Of a stretch of DNA of 64,000 nt, positions 27,223 to 36,700 are shown piece after piece. The DNA is from Ramlibacter monticola. Its GTDB lineage: Bacteria > Pseudomonadota > Gammaproteobacteria > Burkholderiales > Burkholderiaceae_C. A model generated the notes under the pieces. The model did not search any database. It was given only the letters and a program-made list of their open reading frames with translations, and was not told where the DNA came from. Position 1 is the first letter of the stretch, and each line of letters starts with the position of its first letter. The position numbers and the translations under genes were made by a program. The DNA is taken from NCBI RefSeq assembly GCF_016722785.1, contig NZ_JAEQNE010000002.1, forward strand, positions 1-64,000, in the 5' to 3' direction.

Positions 27223-27798
27223 ATGAACACCACCGCCCATGACTTCGTCACGGTTGATATGCGCGGCTTGAAGGCCACGCTGGTGGCCCGCGCGCTGGCG
27301 GGGCGGGTGAGCGTGTCGGTGCTGGTGCGTGGGGCTGTGGCGCGCGATCTCGGGCTTTCAATCGAGGACGCCCCTTACCAACTGAAGGTGCCCAGCGGCG
27401 CCGCTTCGAGCGCCGCCAGCGTCAAGCTGTCGATCCGCATGACATTGGAGGAAGTTCGACAACTCGCCGCCGGAGCACGCGCTGCGGGCTTGTCGCGCGG
27501 CGCCTATCTTGCCGGCCTCGTTGCCAACGTACCCGTGCTATCGGCCGGTGGGGGCCGTGCCGAGCACATCGCCGCACTGATGGCTTCCAGCGCCGAACTG
27601 TCGACCCTCAGCCGCAACGTCCACCGACTGACGGTGCTGCTGCGCCAGGCCAACGTAGAACCCGCCAGGCCGTACCGCGAGATGCTGGACTCGCTGGCCG
27701 GCGACGTGCGCCGTCACCTCGAGTTGGCCGCCCGAGTGTTGGCCGAGCTGCAGCCAAGGAGCCGCGGTGCTCGGCCCACAACAAACTCCACCCAGTGA
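27223..27798 (+). CDS. mobC: MobC-like plasmid mobilisation relaxosome protein
   Basis: The 191-residue protein has an N-terminal ribbon-helix-helix-like part (VTVDMRGLKATLVARALAG) and a MobC-type segment SIRMTLEEVRQLAAGARAAG followed by LSRGAYLAGLV, then a helical C-terminus. Such proteins help the relaxase open oriT. The ATG at 27223 is chosen; upstream codons lie in the intergenic region. The relaxase gene follows after 9 bases. Confidence 0.78.
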   Translation: MNTTAHDFVTVDMRGLKATLVARALAGRVSVSVLVRGAVARDLGLSIEDAPYQLKVPSGAASSAASVKLSIRMTLEEVRQLAAGARAAGLSRGAYLAGLVANVPVLSAGGGRAEHIAALMASSAELSTLSRNVHRLTVLLRQANVEPARPYREMLDSLAGDVRRHLELAARVLAELQPRSRGARPTTNSTQ

Positions 27799-27807
27799 CA
27801 GATCGCC

Positions 27808-28782
27808 ATGGCTCAACCACCCAACATTGACGGCATCTTGATCACGTGGGGCGACCGCCTGTTCTACCCCAGCAATCGCGTCGTCAAGGTGAAGCCGCAA
27901 CCCAGGCTGAGTGGCGAGGCGGCGCGCTTGCGCGCTGCTGCCATCCGCAAGCGCATCGAGGCGACAGTGGTTCGGCGTGCGCCCCAAGTGATGGTCAAGG
28001 TGACTGGCGGTGGGCGCGGCATGAAAGCTATCGCTGCGCACTTCCGCTACATCAGCAAGAACGGCCGGCTGGAGATCGAGGACCAGCGCGGCGAGGCGAT
28101 GCGGGGCAAGGACAGCTTGCGCGACCTGGCCGATGAGTGGCGCATTGGCGGATCCCTGATTCCCGATGAAGCCGAACCCGGCCACCGGCGCGAGGCCTAC
28201 AACATCATGCTGTCGATGCCGCGCGGCACGGACCCATTGACCGTGCAGCGCGCGGCGCGTGAGTTCGCGCAAACCGAACTGGCTGGCCACAAGTACGTGA
28301 TGGTCCTGCACGACCACCAGGCCAACCCACACGTGCACATCAGCGTGCGGGCCGAATCGCGGGTGGGAACGCGACTCAACCCGCGCAAGGCCGACCTACA
28401 TCGCTGGCGCGAGACATTCGCCGGAAAGCTGCGCGGGCACGGCATCGAGGCCGAGGCGAGCCGGCAGGCCACCCGCGGCAGTAGCCGGAACTACGACCCC
28501 TTGTGGCGCGTGAAGGCGCGAGAGGACGGTCGGTTGCGTACCAGCCGGCCGGGAACGAAGAGCGGGTCCCGATCCCGAGCGACGCGGGCGGAGGCCATTG
28601 AAGCCTGGAGGCAACTCGGCCAAGCCTTGGCGAAGTCGGGAGGCCCTGCAGATCAGGAACTGTCGCGATCGATCGCCAAGTTTATACACGACATGTTGTC
28701 GACGCAGATTCCGGTCAGTCCAGATCGCGCCACGAATCGGCCAGCGCCAGTCCTGCAGACCCAGCCCAAACTTGAACGGTGA
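27808..28782 (+). CDS. Relaxase (VirD2/MOBP-type), nicking enzyme
   Basis: The 324-residue protein carries the HUH relaxase histidine motif HDHQANPHVHI at about residues 168-178. Upstream is a possible catalytic Tyr segment HFRYISKNGRLEIED (around residue 80), and downstream the conserved DLHRWRETFAGKLRGHGIE. It should cleave oriT and pilot the strand to the VirD4 coupling protein. It is short: large relaxases add LPD7 or primase parts, and here an LPD7 protein is encoded separately in the tra region. The C-terminus is basic. Downstream DNA is IS debris. Confidence 0.85.
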   Translation: MAQPPNIDGILITWGDRLFYPSNRVVKVKPQPRLSGEAARLRAAAIRKRIEATVVRRAPQVMVKVTGGGRGMKAIAAHFRYISKNGRLEIEDQRGEAMRGKDSLRDLADEWRIGGSLIPDEAEPGHRREAYNIMLSMPRGTDPLTVQRAAREFAQTELAGHKYVMVLHDHQANPHVHISVRAESRVGTRLNPRKADLHRWRETFAGKLRGHGIEAEASRQATRGSSRNYDPLWRVKAREDGRLRTSRPGTKSGSRSRATRAEAIEAWRQLGQALAKSGGPADQELSRSIAKFIHDMLSTQIPVSPDRATNRPAPVLQTQPKLER

Positions 28783-28949
28783 GGCCGGTGGCGGGGAGCG
28801 CCGTCACGGTGATCTCTTCGTCGCGACCGCCACCATTGCAGGCAGGCCCTGCCCGCGTACGCCGCGGTGAAGTGCATCACGACAACCGTCTTGAACGCAT
28901 CGGTGCCCACTTGGCGCGCGTCGGGCACCAGCAGGTTGGTGTCGAAGCG

Positions 28950-29310
28950 GCTGTCCACGCCGATGTGCAGCTCATCCCGAAGTACCACTGCTGACCTTTC
29001 TTCGTCCGCCGCATCTCGGGGTCACGCTTCTTGTCGGCGTTCTTCGTCGAACTGGGCGCGCCGATGATGGTGGCGTCCACGATGGTCTCCCGGTTCCCAC
29101 CTTCAGACCGCGGCTTTGCAGAACCTCGCCGACCTTGGCGAACAGCTTCTCGCCCAGCTTGTAAGTGCCCCGCAGACGGCGGAACTTCAACAGCGTGGTC
29201 GCGTCGGGCACGCGCTCGCGTCCCAGGTCGATGCCAACGAAACTGCGCAGGCTGGCACTGTCGTGCCGCGCTTCCTCGCAGGCCTCGTCAGCCAAGTTGA
29301 AGCCCCTGGA
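28950..29310 (-). pseudogene. IS5-family transposase remnant, frameshifted
   Basis: On the minus strand a transposase fragment reads [40 protein letters not shown] and [20 protein letters not shown]. After an indel near 29090 it continues in a second frame ([20 protein letters not shown], then [10 protein letters not shown]), and after another near 28975 as ELHIGVDS. Both the start and the DDE C-terminus are missing. Left of 28950 the minus strand still looks coding ([20 protein letters not shown]; later EEITVTALPATGLTVQVWAG) but I do not recognise that protein. The insertion marks the left edge of the defence island. Confidence 0.8.
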
Positions 29311-29662
29311 GCATCAATCCCTGGTCCAGGCCAAGCACGAGACCCCCGACCGGCGCGCGTGGCACGTGTCGCAGGGCCGGAATCAGGCCGCCGGGCCAGG
29401 TGTGCGTGCCACGTTCATCAACCAGCACACCATTGAAAAGTAGCCGACCAACGTGAGTACCCGCCCCACTTTGGTCGGAATACTCGCACGGGGCCTTCGA
29501 CGCGATGCGGCCATGCGCAGGGGCGACAAGGAAAATGCCACCGCGCGAGTGGTATCGAGCGAACCGGCCATACCGGCAGCCAATGAATTGGACAAGGAAC
29601 GCCCGCGGACCAGGGGCGAAGCGTTGGGCCGTACTGCGCGCAGGTGACATCTGTCCTTGGGA
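29311..29662. other. Gene-free stretch before the SPARTA operon
   Basis: About 350 bases between the IS5 remnant and the operon promoter. Open frames here are short, basic and match nothing I know. An imperfectly spaced repeat ccgacca/tggtcgg lies around 29443-29482. It probably represents joined insertion debris. Confidence 0.45.
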
Positions 29663-29691
29663 CATGATCAAAAAGATGATCGTGGTATGCT
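29663..29691 (+). promoter_or_regulatory. Promoter and operator-like dyad of the SPARTA operon
   Basis: catgatc (29663-29669) and gatcgtg (29678-29684) form a 7-bp dyad with one mismatch around eight bases. It lies directly against an extended -10 element TGG-TATGCT (TATGCT at 29686-29691). Transcription would begin near 29698, just before ATG 29701. A dyad overlapping the -35/spacer region is the expected arrangement for autorepression by the WYL regulator encoded first in the operon. Confidence 0.55.
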
Positions 29692-29700
29692 CCTCTACAG

Positions 29701-30636
29701 ATGAGCGTGACTCTTGCGTCGCGCCGAGGGGGGGCTTTTTTGACAGAACCTCTGGATGCTTCTCAGGCACAGCGTGAACGGCTGGCGTTCTTGGAGTTGC
29801 GCGCGTTCTTCACAGGGGAGCTAAGACGCGCCGACATTGAGGCGCGCTTCGGCATTAGACCCGCGGCCTCCACGCGCGACCTTGCGCTGTATCGTGACAT
29901 TGCGCCTGACAATCTTGAATACGACCTGGCGGGCCGTTGCTACCGGCCCTCGCCGTCTTTCGCCCCCGTTTTCGAGTTCAATGCGGACCGCGTCCTCGCT
30001 TGGCTGCTGCAAGGCTTCGGCGACGGGTTGGACCTAGGTTTGAAGCCGGCTGCTCCCTGCGAAGGACCAGGCCAGCTCACGCGCCCAGATCTGCAGGTTC
30101 TGGGCGCGATTACCCGGAGCATGTGCGCCCGCCGCGCGACGCGGATTAGCTACCTGTCACTGTCCTCGGGCATGAAGCGCCGCGAGATCGTGCCTGTTGC
30201 CTTGGCCGACAACGGTCTGCGTTGGCATGTGCGGGCCTTCGACCGCGAGCGCGCTCGTTTCGGCGATTTCGTGCTGACGCGCATCTCGAAGGTGCAGGAG
30301 ATCGAGGGCGAGGTCGACGAGCGCGAGCTCTTAGGCGCCGACGAGCAATGGGCGCGCATGGTGGAGATGGAACTCGCACCACACCCTAACATCAAGCATC
30401 CAAAGGCCATCGAAGCCGACTACGGAATGCAGGATGGAGTCTTGCGTATCAAGGCACGTGCGGCGCTGGCCGGCTATGTGCTGCGGCGATGGAACGTGGA
30501 TGCGAGCCCAGACCACCGACTCGATCCAGCGACCCATCACCTGTGGCTGCGCAATACGCCGACCCTCAATGGTGTCGAAAGCGCGGCCGTGGCGCCCGGC
30601 GTATATGCCGGGCCCGGCAAGGAGGCGGTCGTATGA
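29701..30636 (+). CDS. WYL-domain regulator, BrxR/CapW-like
   Basis: The protein (311 residues from ATG 29701) has an N-terminal winged HTH (RLAFLELRAFFTGELRRADI, then EARFGIRPAASTRDLALYRD), a YRPSPSFAPVF linker, a WYL domain (IVPVALADNGLRWHVRAFDR) and a C-terminal WCX-like domain. This is the layout of BrxR/CapW regulators that repress phage-defence operons. The predicted transcription start is only a few bases before ATG 29701. A TTG at 29740 is preceded by GAGGGGGGG (29726-29734) at good spacing and begins where family similarity begins, so a 298-residue product is equally likely. It overlaps the TIR gene by ATGA. Confidence 0.85.
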   Translation: MSVTLASRRGGAFLTEPLDASQAQRERLAFLELRAFFTGELRRADIEARFGIRPAASTRDLALYRDIAPDNLEYDLAGRCYRPSPSFAPVFEFNADRVLAWLLQGFGDGLDLGLKPAAPCEGPGQLTRPDLQVLGAITRSMCARRATRISYLSLSSGMKRREIVPVALADNGLRWHVRAFDRERARFGDFVLTRISKVQEIEGEVDERELLGADEQWARMVEMELAPHPNIKHPKAIEADYGMQDGVLRIKARAALAGYVLRRWNVDASPDHRLDPATHHLWLRNTPTLNGVESAAVAPGVYAGPGKEAVV

Positions 30637-32021
30637 CGCGCGAGGCGATCTTCATCAGCCATGCGACCCCCGAGGACAACGATTTCGTCCGTTGGCTCGG
30701 CTCCAAGCTGGAACTGGCCGGCTACAAGGTTTGGCATGACCTCGCGCGGCTGAAAGGCGGGGACTACTTTTGGGACAAGATCGAGGCGGCCATTCGCAAC
30801 GATTCGTTTCGCTTCATCGCCGTCGTGTCCAAAGTGGCCGTCGGCAAGCAGGGTGTCAAAGACGAGTGGGCGGTGGCCGGCACGATCGAACGTGGCCTGC
30901 CGGGCTTCATCATTCCAGTTCGCATCGATGGCATCCCATTCAGCGATGTGCCGATCTCGCTGCACCGCAAGAACCTGATCGACTTTGCGTCGGGATGGCA
31001 CAAGGGCCTAGCAGCCCTGGTCGACACGTTAGAAGAGGCCGAAGCGCCCAAGGTTTCGCGCATCGATCCTGCTTTGGCCCGCCATTGGTTGCCCGAGCTC
31101 AAAGAAGGCGCCATCGTTCGGACCGACGCGAAGGAGACGCTCGATTCGACTTGGCTTCGCATCCTCGCGCTTCCGCCGGCGATCGAGACCGCGCGCATTC
31201 TCGGCAAGGATCGCGAGATCAAAGTGACGGAGGAGAACCGAAGGCTGCCTTGGTTTGAGCACGAGGACCGCATCGTCGGATTCGCCAAGGGTTCGGACCT
31301 CGTGTCGCTGATGGCCAAGTCCGTGATGCTCAAGGCGGCCAACGCCGCGGAGACGGCCACCTTCATCCAGGAGGGCTCGACGCTCGGCGACAGGGAAGTG
31401 CCCCGGTGGGAAGCTCGTAAGCGCGTGGGCAATCTCGTCCGCCAGGCCTGGGAACTGGCGATGGAGGCCAAGGGCTTCGCCAGCGTCTACCAAGCTAGCG
31501 GTCGGAGGATCTTCTATGCCACTCCGGAGCTCACGGGCGGGCGCGGTAAGTTCGTCTCCTATGAGGACTTCGACGGGACGAAGCGCCGCAAGGCGCTCAC
31601 CGGCAAGAGCGAGAAGCGCGGGGCTTGCTGGGCTTACGGCGTCGGCATGGTGACGTCCTTCGACGAGCCTTGGCGCGTGGAGCTCCGCCACGCCGTCATC
31701 TTCACCGACGAGGACGGCAAGCCGCTCGAAGACGCCTTGAAGGCGCATCGCCTGCGCCGAGGCTTTTGCAAGAGCTGGTGGAACGAGCAGTGGCGCACGC
31801 TCATGCGCGCCTTCCTGTGGCTGGCCTCGGACGGCAAGCCGGAACTGCTTTTGTCGGTCGGCTCTGGCCGCAGCATCTCGCTGTGCTCGACGCCAATCCA
31901 ATTCGAGGCGCCAGCCGGCCTGTCGGATGTGGCGCACGCCATCGATGCGGAGCCGGTCGACGAGATCGACGAGGAAGATACCGCCCAGGAGGAAGACGGC
32001 GAAGAAGAGGGCGCTCAATGA
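30633..32021 (+). CDS. TIR-APAZ protein, SPARTA NADase subunit
   Basis: The 462-residue protein begins with a TIR domain: EAIFISHATPEDNDFVRWL, LAGYKVWHDLARLKGGDYFW, RFIAVVSKVAVG and a Glu at about residue 78 in KDEWAVA, the expected NADase catalytic position. Residues from about 150 on match no enzyme and have the position and length of an APAZ domain, which binds the partner Argonaute. The C-terminus is strongly acidic. In SPARTA the complex is triggered by guide-target pairing, oligomerises through TIR and depletes NAD, killing or arresting the infected or plasmid-bearing cell. It overlaps the regulator and the Argonaute gene by ATGA. Confidence 0.85.
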   Translation: MTREAIFISHATPEDNDFVRWLGSKLELAGYKVWHDLARLKGGDYFWDKIEAAIRNDSFRFIAVVSKVAVGKQGVKDEWAVAGTIERGLPGFIIPVRIDGIPFSDVPISLHRKNLIDFASGWHKGLAALVDTLEEAEAPKVSRIDPALARHWLPELKEGAIVRTDAKETLDSTWLRILALPPAIETARILGKDREIKVTEENRRLPWFEHEDRIVGFAKGSDLVSLMAKSVMLKAANAAETATFIQEGSTLGDREVPRWEARKRVGNLVRQAWELAMEAKGFASVYQASGRRIFYATPELTGGRGKFVSYEDFDGTKRRKALTGKSEKRGACWAYGVGMVTSFDEPWRVELRHAVIFTDEDGKPLEDALKAHRLRRGFCKSWWNEQWRTLMRAFLWLASDGKPELLLSVGSGRSISLCSTPIQFEAPAGLSDVAHAIDAEPVDEIDEEDTAQEEDGEEEGAQ

Positions 32022-33559
32022 CCTTTACCCCTCGCCTTATCGAGATCGCTGAGCCCGAACTGCAATTCGCCTTCGGCCAGGCCATGGCACACCCGAAGGA
32101 CGGTCTCTCGCTCTACGGCCCGCTGCGCGGGCCGCTCACGGGCGGCCGGCTCCGCATCGGCGTCGTGGCCACAGCGCGCGGCCGTCGACTCTATGGCAAG
32201 TTCTCCGAGCGGCTCGGCAAGCCCATCGCGCCGGCCAGGCCCGACGACCCAAACCACACGCTGTTCCCCGGTTTCCAGGCGATCTTCGGGGTCGAATGGC
32301 CCTTGGAGCCAGCGGCTTTCATCGAGATCGACCCGGCCGACCTCGACGCTGCGATCAGCATCCCCGATCGACACCAGGCGATCCACAAGGCGGTTTCGCT
32401 CTACTCGGACGCCATCGCGGAACATCTACGCGACGACGCCGAGGCGCACATCGATCTCTGGATGGCCATCGTGCCGGAGGATGTCCACAAGCACTGCCGC
32501 CCGCAGTCGAAGTCGAAGAAGGGTGGCCCGGAGCAGACGGCGCCGGTTGCCCTCATGGACAAGAAGCAGGCGACTCGGCTTTTGACCAATGAGCCTGGGC
32601 TGTTCGCCGAAGACGCCAAGTCCGCGGAGATCTACCTCTACGAACTGGACTTCCACAACCAGCTCAAGGCCCGCCTCTTGGAGCACAAGGCCGCGGTCCA
32701 GGTCGTGCGCGAGACGACGCTGGCGCCTGAGGAGTTCCCCAACAAGCTCGGCAAGCCGCTGCGTCCCTTGCAGGACTCTGCGACGCTTGCGTGGAACCTG
32801 GCGACGACCTGCTACTTTAAGGCGGGCGGGAAGCCTTGGCAGCTCGCCCATGTGCGCCCCGGCGTCTGCTACGTCGGCGTCGTGTTCAAGCAGGACGCTT
32901 CGAACCCGGAGCCGGGCATGGTCTGCTGCGGCGCCCAAATGTTCTTGGAATCGGGCGACGGCGTCGTCTTCAAGGGCACGCCAGGCCAGTTCAAGTCTGA
33001 GAAGGAAGACGAGTTCCATCTGCCCCGGGACAAGGCCAAAGCGCTGATGTCGCTGGTGGTGGAGGCCTACCGCAAGAGCCATGGTGGCGAAGCGCCCAAG
33101 GAGCTGTTCATCCATGGCAAGACCCGCTTTTCATACGAGGAGTGGGAGGGCTTCCGCGAAACGGTGCCACCGGAGACCAACGTGGTCTGCGTACGCATCC
33201 GCGAGGACTCCGGAGTCAAGCTCTATCGCCATGGTCCCAGCGCGATTGCCCGCGGCCTGGCGTGGGTGAAGTCCGAGACTCGCGGCTACCTGTGGACCAA
33301 GGGCTACGTCACCCGGCTTCAGACTTATGCCGGCCGGGAGGTGCCGAGTCCTTTGACCATCGAAATCGCTCGGGGGAACGCCGATATCGAGCAGGTCATG
33401 GCCGACGTGCTGGGCCTTACAAAGCTCAACTACAACGCGTGCATCTACGGAGACGGCGTTCCCGTGACGCTGCGATTCGCCGACACCGTCGGCGAGATCT
33501 TGACCGCGGCCCCGCGCAGGAACGACCTGCCTCCGCTGCCATTCCGCTACTACATATGA
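32018..33559 (+). CDS. Short prokaryotic Argonaute (MID-PIWI), SPARTA subunit
   Basis: The 513-residue protein has the short pAgo size and no PAZ or N domain. Recognisable segments are LWMAIVPEDVHKHCRP (MID entrance), LGKPLRPLQDSATLAWNLAT, PGVCYVGVVFKQD (first PIWI strand, catalytic Asp absent), KELFIHGKTRFSYEEWEGF (second PIWI Asp absent) and the terminal LNYNACIYGDGVPVTL. The slicer tetrad is therefore lost, as in short pAgos. It should bind a guide and sense complementary nucleic acid, activating the TIR-APAZ partner. Translation is coupled to the TIR gene and to the small frame that follows. Confidence 0.87.
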   Translation: MTFTPRLIEIAEPELQFAFGQAMAHPKDGLSLYGPLRGPLTGGRLRIGVVATARGRRLYGKFSERLGKPIAPARPDDPNHTLFPGFQAIFGVEWPLEPAAFIEIDPADLDAAISIPDRHQAIHKAVSLYSDAIAEHLRDDAEAHIDLWMAIVPEDVHKHCRPQSKSKKGGPEQTAPVALMDKKQATRLLTNEPGLFAEDAKSAEIYLYELDFHNQLKARLLEHKAAVQVVRETTLAPEEFPNKLGKPLRPLQDSATLAWNLATTCYFKAGGKPWQLAHVRPGVCYVGVVFKQDASNPEPGMVCCGAQMFLESGDGVVFKGTPGQFKSEKEDEFHLPRDKAKALMSLVVEAYRKSHGGEAPKELFIHGKTRFSYEEWEGFRETVPPETNVVCVRIREDSGVKLYRHGPSAIARGLAWVKSETRGYLWTKGYVTRLQTYAGREVPSPLTIEIARGNADIEQVMADVLGLTKLNYNACIYGDGVPVTLRFADTVGEILTAAPRRNDLPPLPFRYYI

Positions 33560-33657
33560 GCGGCATGGCGACGATCGAACACACGGCATGCGAAGCCTGC
33601 TCTTCGCATGCGCGCGCCTGGATGCGGCGCGCCATGGGAGAAGAAGATGAAGCTTGA
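33556..33657 (+). CDS. 33-residue frame coupled to Argonaute
   Basis: An ATG overlapping the Argonaute stop (ATGA) opens a 33-residue frame starting MSGMATIEHTACEACSSH and ending in EEDEA. It contains a CxxC (ACEAC) and a basic helix. The coupling fits the operon pattern, but the length prevents any family call. It overlaps the next truncated frame by 11 bases. It may be a real small protein or the tail of a lost gene. Confidence 0.4.
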   Translation: MSGMATIEHTACEACSSHARAWMRRAMGEEDEA

Positions 33658-33745
33658 AGAGATCGCGAAGGGCGCGCTCGTCCGCGGCGGCCTCCGAGAC
33701 GCGCCGGGCGAGGAACAGATCAATCTCTCCCCGTCCCGAGGTTAA
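33647..33745 (+). pseudogene. Truncated N-terminus of a helicase-like gene
   Basis: A 32-residue frame begins KLEEIAKGALVRGGL and stops at TAA 33743. This opening resembles the first residues of large SNF2-type defence helicases. The rest is missing, and a complete but different helicase begins 24 bases later. It marks the join between the SPARTA operon and the restriction locus. Confidence 0.45.
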
Positions 33746-33769
33746 ATTGCGGAGGGGGAGCGAACATAA

Positions 33770-36700
33770 ATGAAACTGGTTCGTAATGCTGGTACTGATC
33801 GCGTCGTAGATCTCATCTCGCCGGAGCTCATTGCGGGCAACGCGATCGACCTCATGACATCATCGGGGTCGCTATTCGCGTTCGAATCGCTTCAAGAAGG
33901 CGCCAACAAGCTCAGTGCCGCTCGGTTGCTGCTGCCCGCAGAAGCTGCTGATTTCAACCTCCTCGGGACCGTCGCCGACCGTCCAGCACGGAACCGGCTG
34001 AAGGCCCCGAACATCGCCATGCAGTTCGCGGAATGGATTCGCCGCAAGGCTGAAGTCCGGTGTGCGCCAGGCGCCATCCCCCAAGGCCTCGCGGTGCTGC
34101 GCGGACCTGACGGCAAGGCCCGGCAAGCCGTGCACGGGTCGTTCGGCTTATCGACTGATGGACTCGGCATTACCCCCGGCAACCCGCTGAGCTTCATTCA
34201 AGCGTCGGAGTCCGAGCAGGAAGCCGAGATGCTGGCCGAATGGTTCGATGCCCAGTGGGACAGCTTGGGCCAGCAACCCGACGCGAAGGCGGCGATCCTT
34301 GCCGCCTTAGACGACCTGGCTGCCGCGCGGGACCCAATGAGTGTCTACACCGCCATGCTGTACCACCTATTCAGGGCCGACAGCCAAGACATGGACGAGG
34401 ACCGCATCGTCAAATCAGCCACCGGCATCCGCGACACCATCGTTTGGAAGAAGCTCTACAAGTTCCAGCGCGACGGCGTCGTCGGCGCCATCGACAAATT
34501 GGACCGCTTTGGCGGCTGCATCATTGCCGACAGTGTTGGCCTCGGAAAGACCTTCGAGGCGCTGGCCATCATCAAGTACCACGAGCTTCGCAACGATCGC
34601 GTTCTGGTGCTGTGCCCCAAGCGCTTGCGCGACAACTGGACCGTCTACAAGGCCAACGACCAGCGCAACATCTTGGCGTCCGACCGCTTCAACTACGACG
34701 TGTTGAACCACACCGATCTTTCGCGTGACGGTGGACTGTCGGGCGACATTGACCTCGCGCACATCAACTGGGGCAACTACGACCTCGTCGTCATCGACGA
34801 GTCTCACAACTTCCGCAACAAGAAGGCGCCGAAGCAAGGCGCCGAGACGCGCTACGACCGGCTGATGCGCAAGATCATCCGCGAGGGCGTCAAAACCCGC
34901 GTGCTGATGCTGTCAGCGACGCCGGTCAACAATCGCCTGGCAGACCTGAAGAACCAGATCGCCTTCGTCACCGAGGGCGACGACACCGCCCTCTTTGACC
35001 ACGGCATCGCCAGCGTCGACAGCACCACGCGCCGCGCCCAAAAGTCCTTCAACCGTTGGCTGGAGCTGCCCGAAGAAGAGCGCACCCCCCAGTTGTTGGT
35101 GGAGATGCTGGGCTTCGACTACTTCGCGCTGCTGGACCACCTGACCATCGCGCGCTCGCGCCGCCACATCGAGAAGTATTACGGCACCGCGGAGACCGGC
35201 CGCTTCCCCGGCCGACTGCCGCCCGTCAACATCAAGGCTGATGTCGACAAGGCAGGCGAGTTCCAGCCGATCAAGGAGATCAACCTCGAGATCCGCCGGC
35301 TCAAGCTGGCCAGCTACGCGCCGCTGCGCTACGTCAAGGAGGACAAGCTGCCTAGCTACGACGCCAAGTACAGCACGTCCATCCGCGGCGGCGAGAGCAT
35401 CTTCCGTCAGGTCGACCGCGAAGAGAGCTTGATCCACCTGATGCGGGTCAACCTGCTCAAGCGGATGGAAAGCTCGGTCTTCTCCTTCGCGCTGACCGTG
35501 GGCCGCCAGCTCAAGGATGTCGACGAGACCCTGGCTCGGCTGCAGGCCTACAAGGCCGGGAGCGTCGGCGCCGAAGACGAGTTCGAAGAGATCGACATCG
35601 CGGATGTCGACGTGGACGATCCCGCTTTCGAAACCCTGCTCGTCGGCCGCAAGGTCAAGGTGCTGCTCGGCGACATTGACCTCGCTCGCTGGCGACAGGA
35701 CCTCACCGAAGACCGCAACCGACTGGCTACGCTCAACGCCGCCGCACTTCAAGTCGATGCCGCCCGTGACGGCAAGCTCGGAAAACTGCGCGCCCTGATC
35801 GCGGAGAAGGTGCGCAACCCCATCAACGCGGGCAATCGCAAGGTCATCGTCTTCACCGCGTTCGCCGACACGGCCGAGTACCTATACGACCACTTGGCGG
35901 ACTGGGCCAGGACCCACCTACAAGTCGAAGCAGCTCTGGTCACCGGCTCGGGACGCAACCGGTCAACCCTGCCCGGGATGCGCAAGGATCTGACCACGAT
36001 CCTCACGACCTTCTCCCCGCGATCCAAGGAGCGCCCTGCCAGCCTTGCCCAAGAGGGGGAGCTTGACCTGCTGATCGCCACCGACTGCATCAGCGAGGGC
36101 CAGAACCTGCAGGACTGCGACTGGCTGGTGAACTACGACATCCACTGGAATCCGGTGCGGATCATCCAGCGCTTCGGCCGGGTGGACAGGCTGGGCTCGC
36201 CCAACACCAGCATCCAGCTCGTCAACTTCTGGCCCAACATGGAGCTGGAGGAATACATCAACCTGGAGCAGCGCGTCAGCGGTCGCATGGTGCTGCTGGA
36301 TGTCTCTGCCACTGGCGAAGAGAACATCATTGAGCAGCAGTCCGGCGACCCGATGAACGACCTGGAGTACCGGCGCAAGCAGCTGCTGAAGCTGCAGGAC
36401 GCCGTGATTGACCTTGAAGACCTGTCCAGCGGCGTGTCCATCACCGATCTGACTCTCACCGACTACCGCATCGACCTGGCGCGCTACCTCAAGGCCCACC
36501 CCGGGAAGCTGGAGAGCATGCCCCTGGGCGCCTGCGCCGTCACCACCAGCTACGAAGCCGACATCCCCCCCGGCATGCTCTTCTGCCTGCGCGCCGAGGG
36601 GGTCGCGGCCGAGAAAGCCGTCGACCCCAACTATCCGCTGGCGCCCATCTACCTGGTGCACATCGGCGAGCACGGCACCGTGCTGCTGCCGTACACGCAG

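Noticed and set aside
30633..32021. Thoeris or CBASS TIR effector
   Set aside because: No ThsA, cyclase or SAVED/STING partner is present. The adjacent coupled gene is a short Argonaute.
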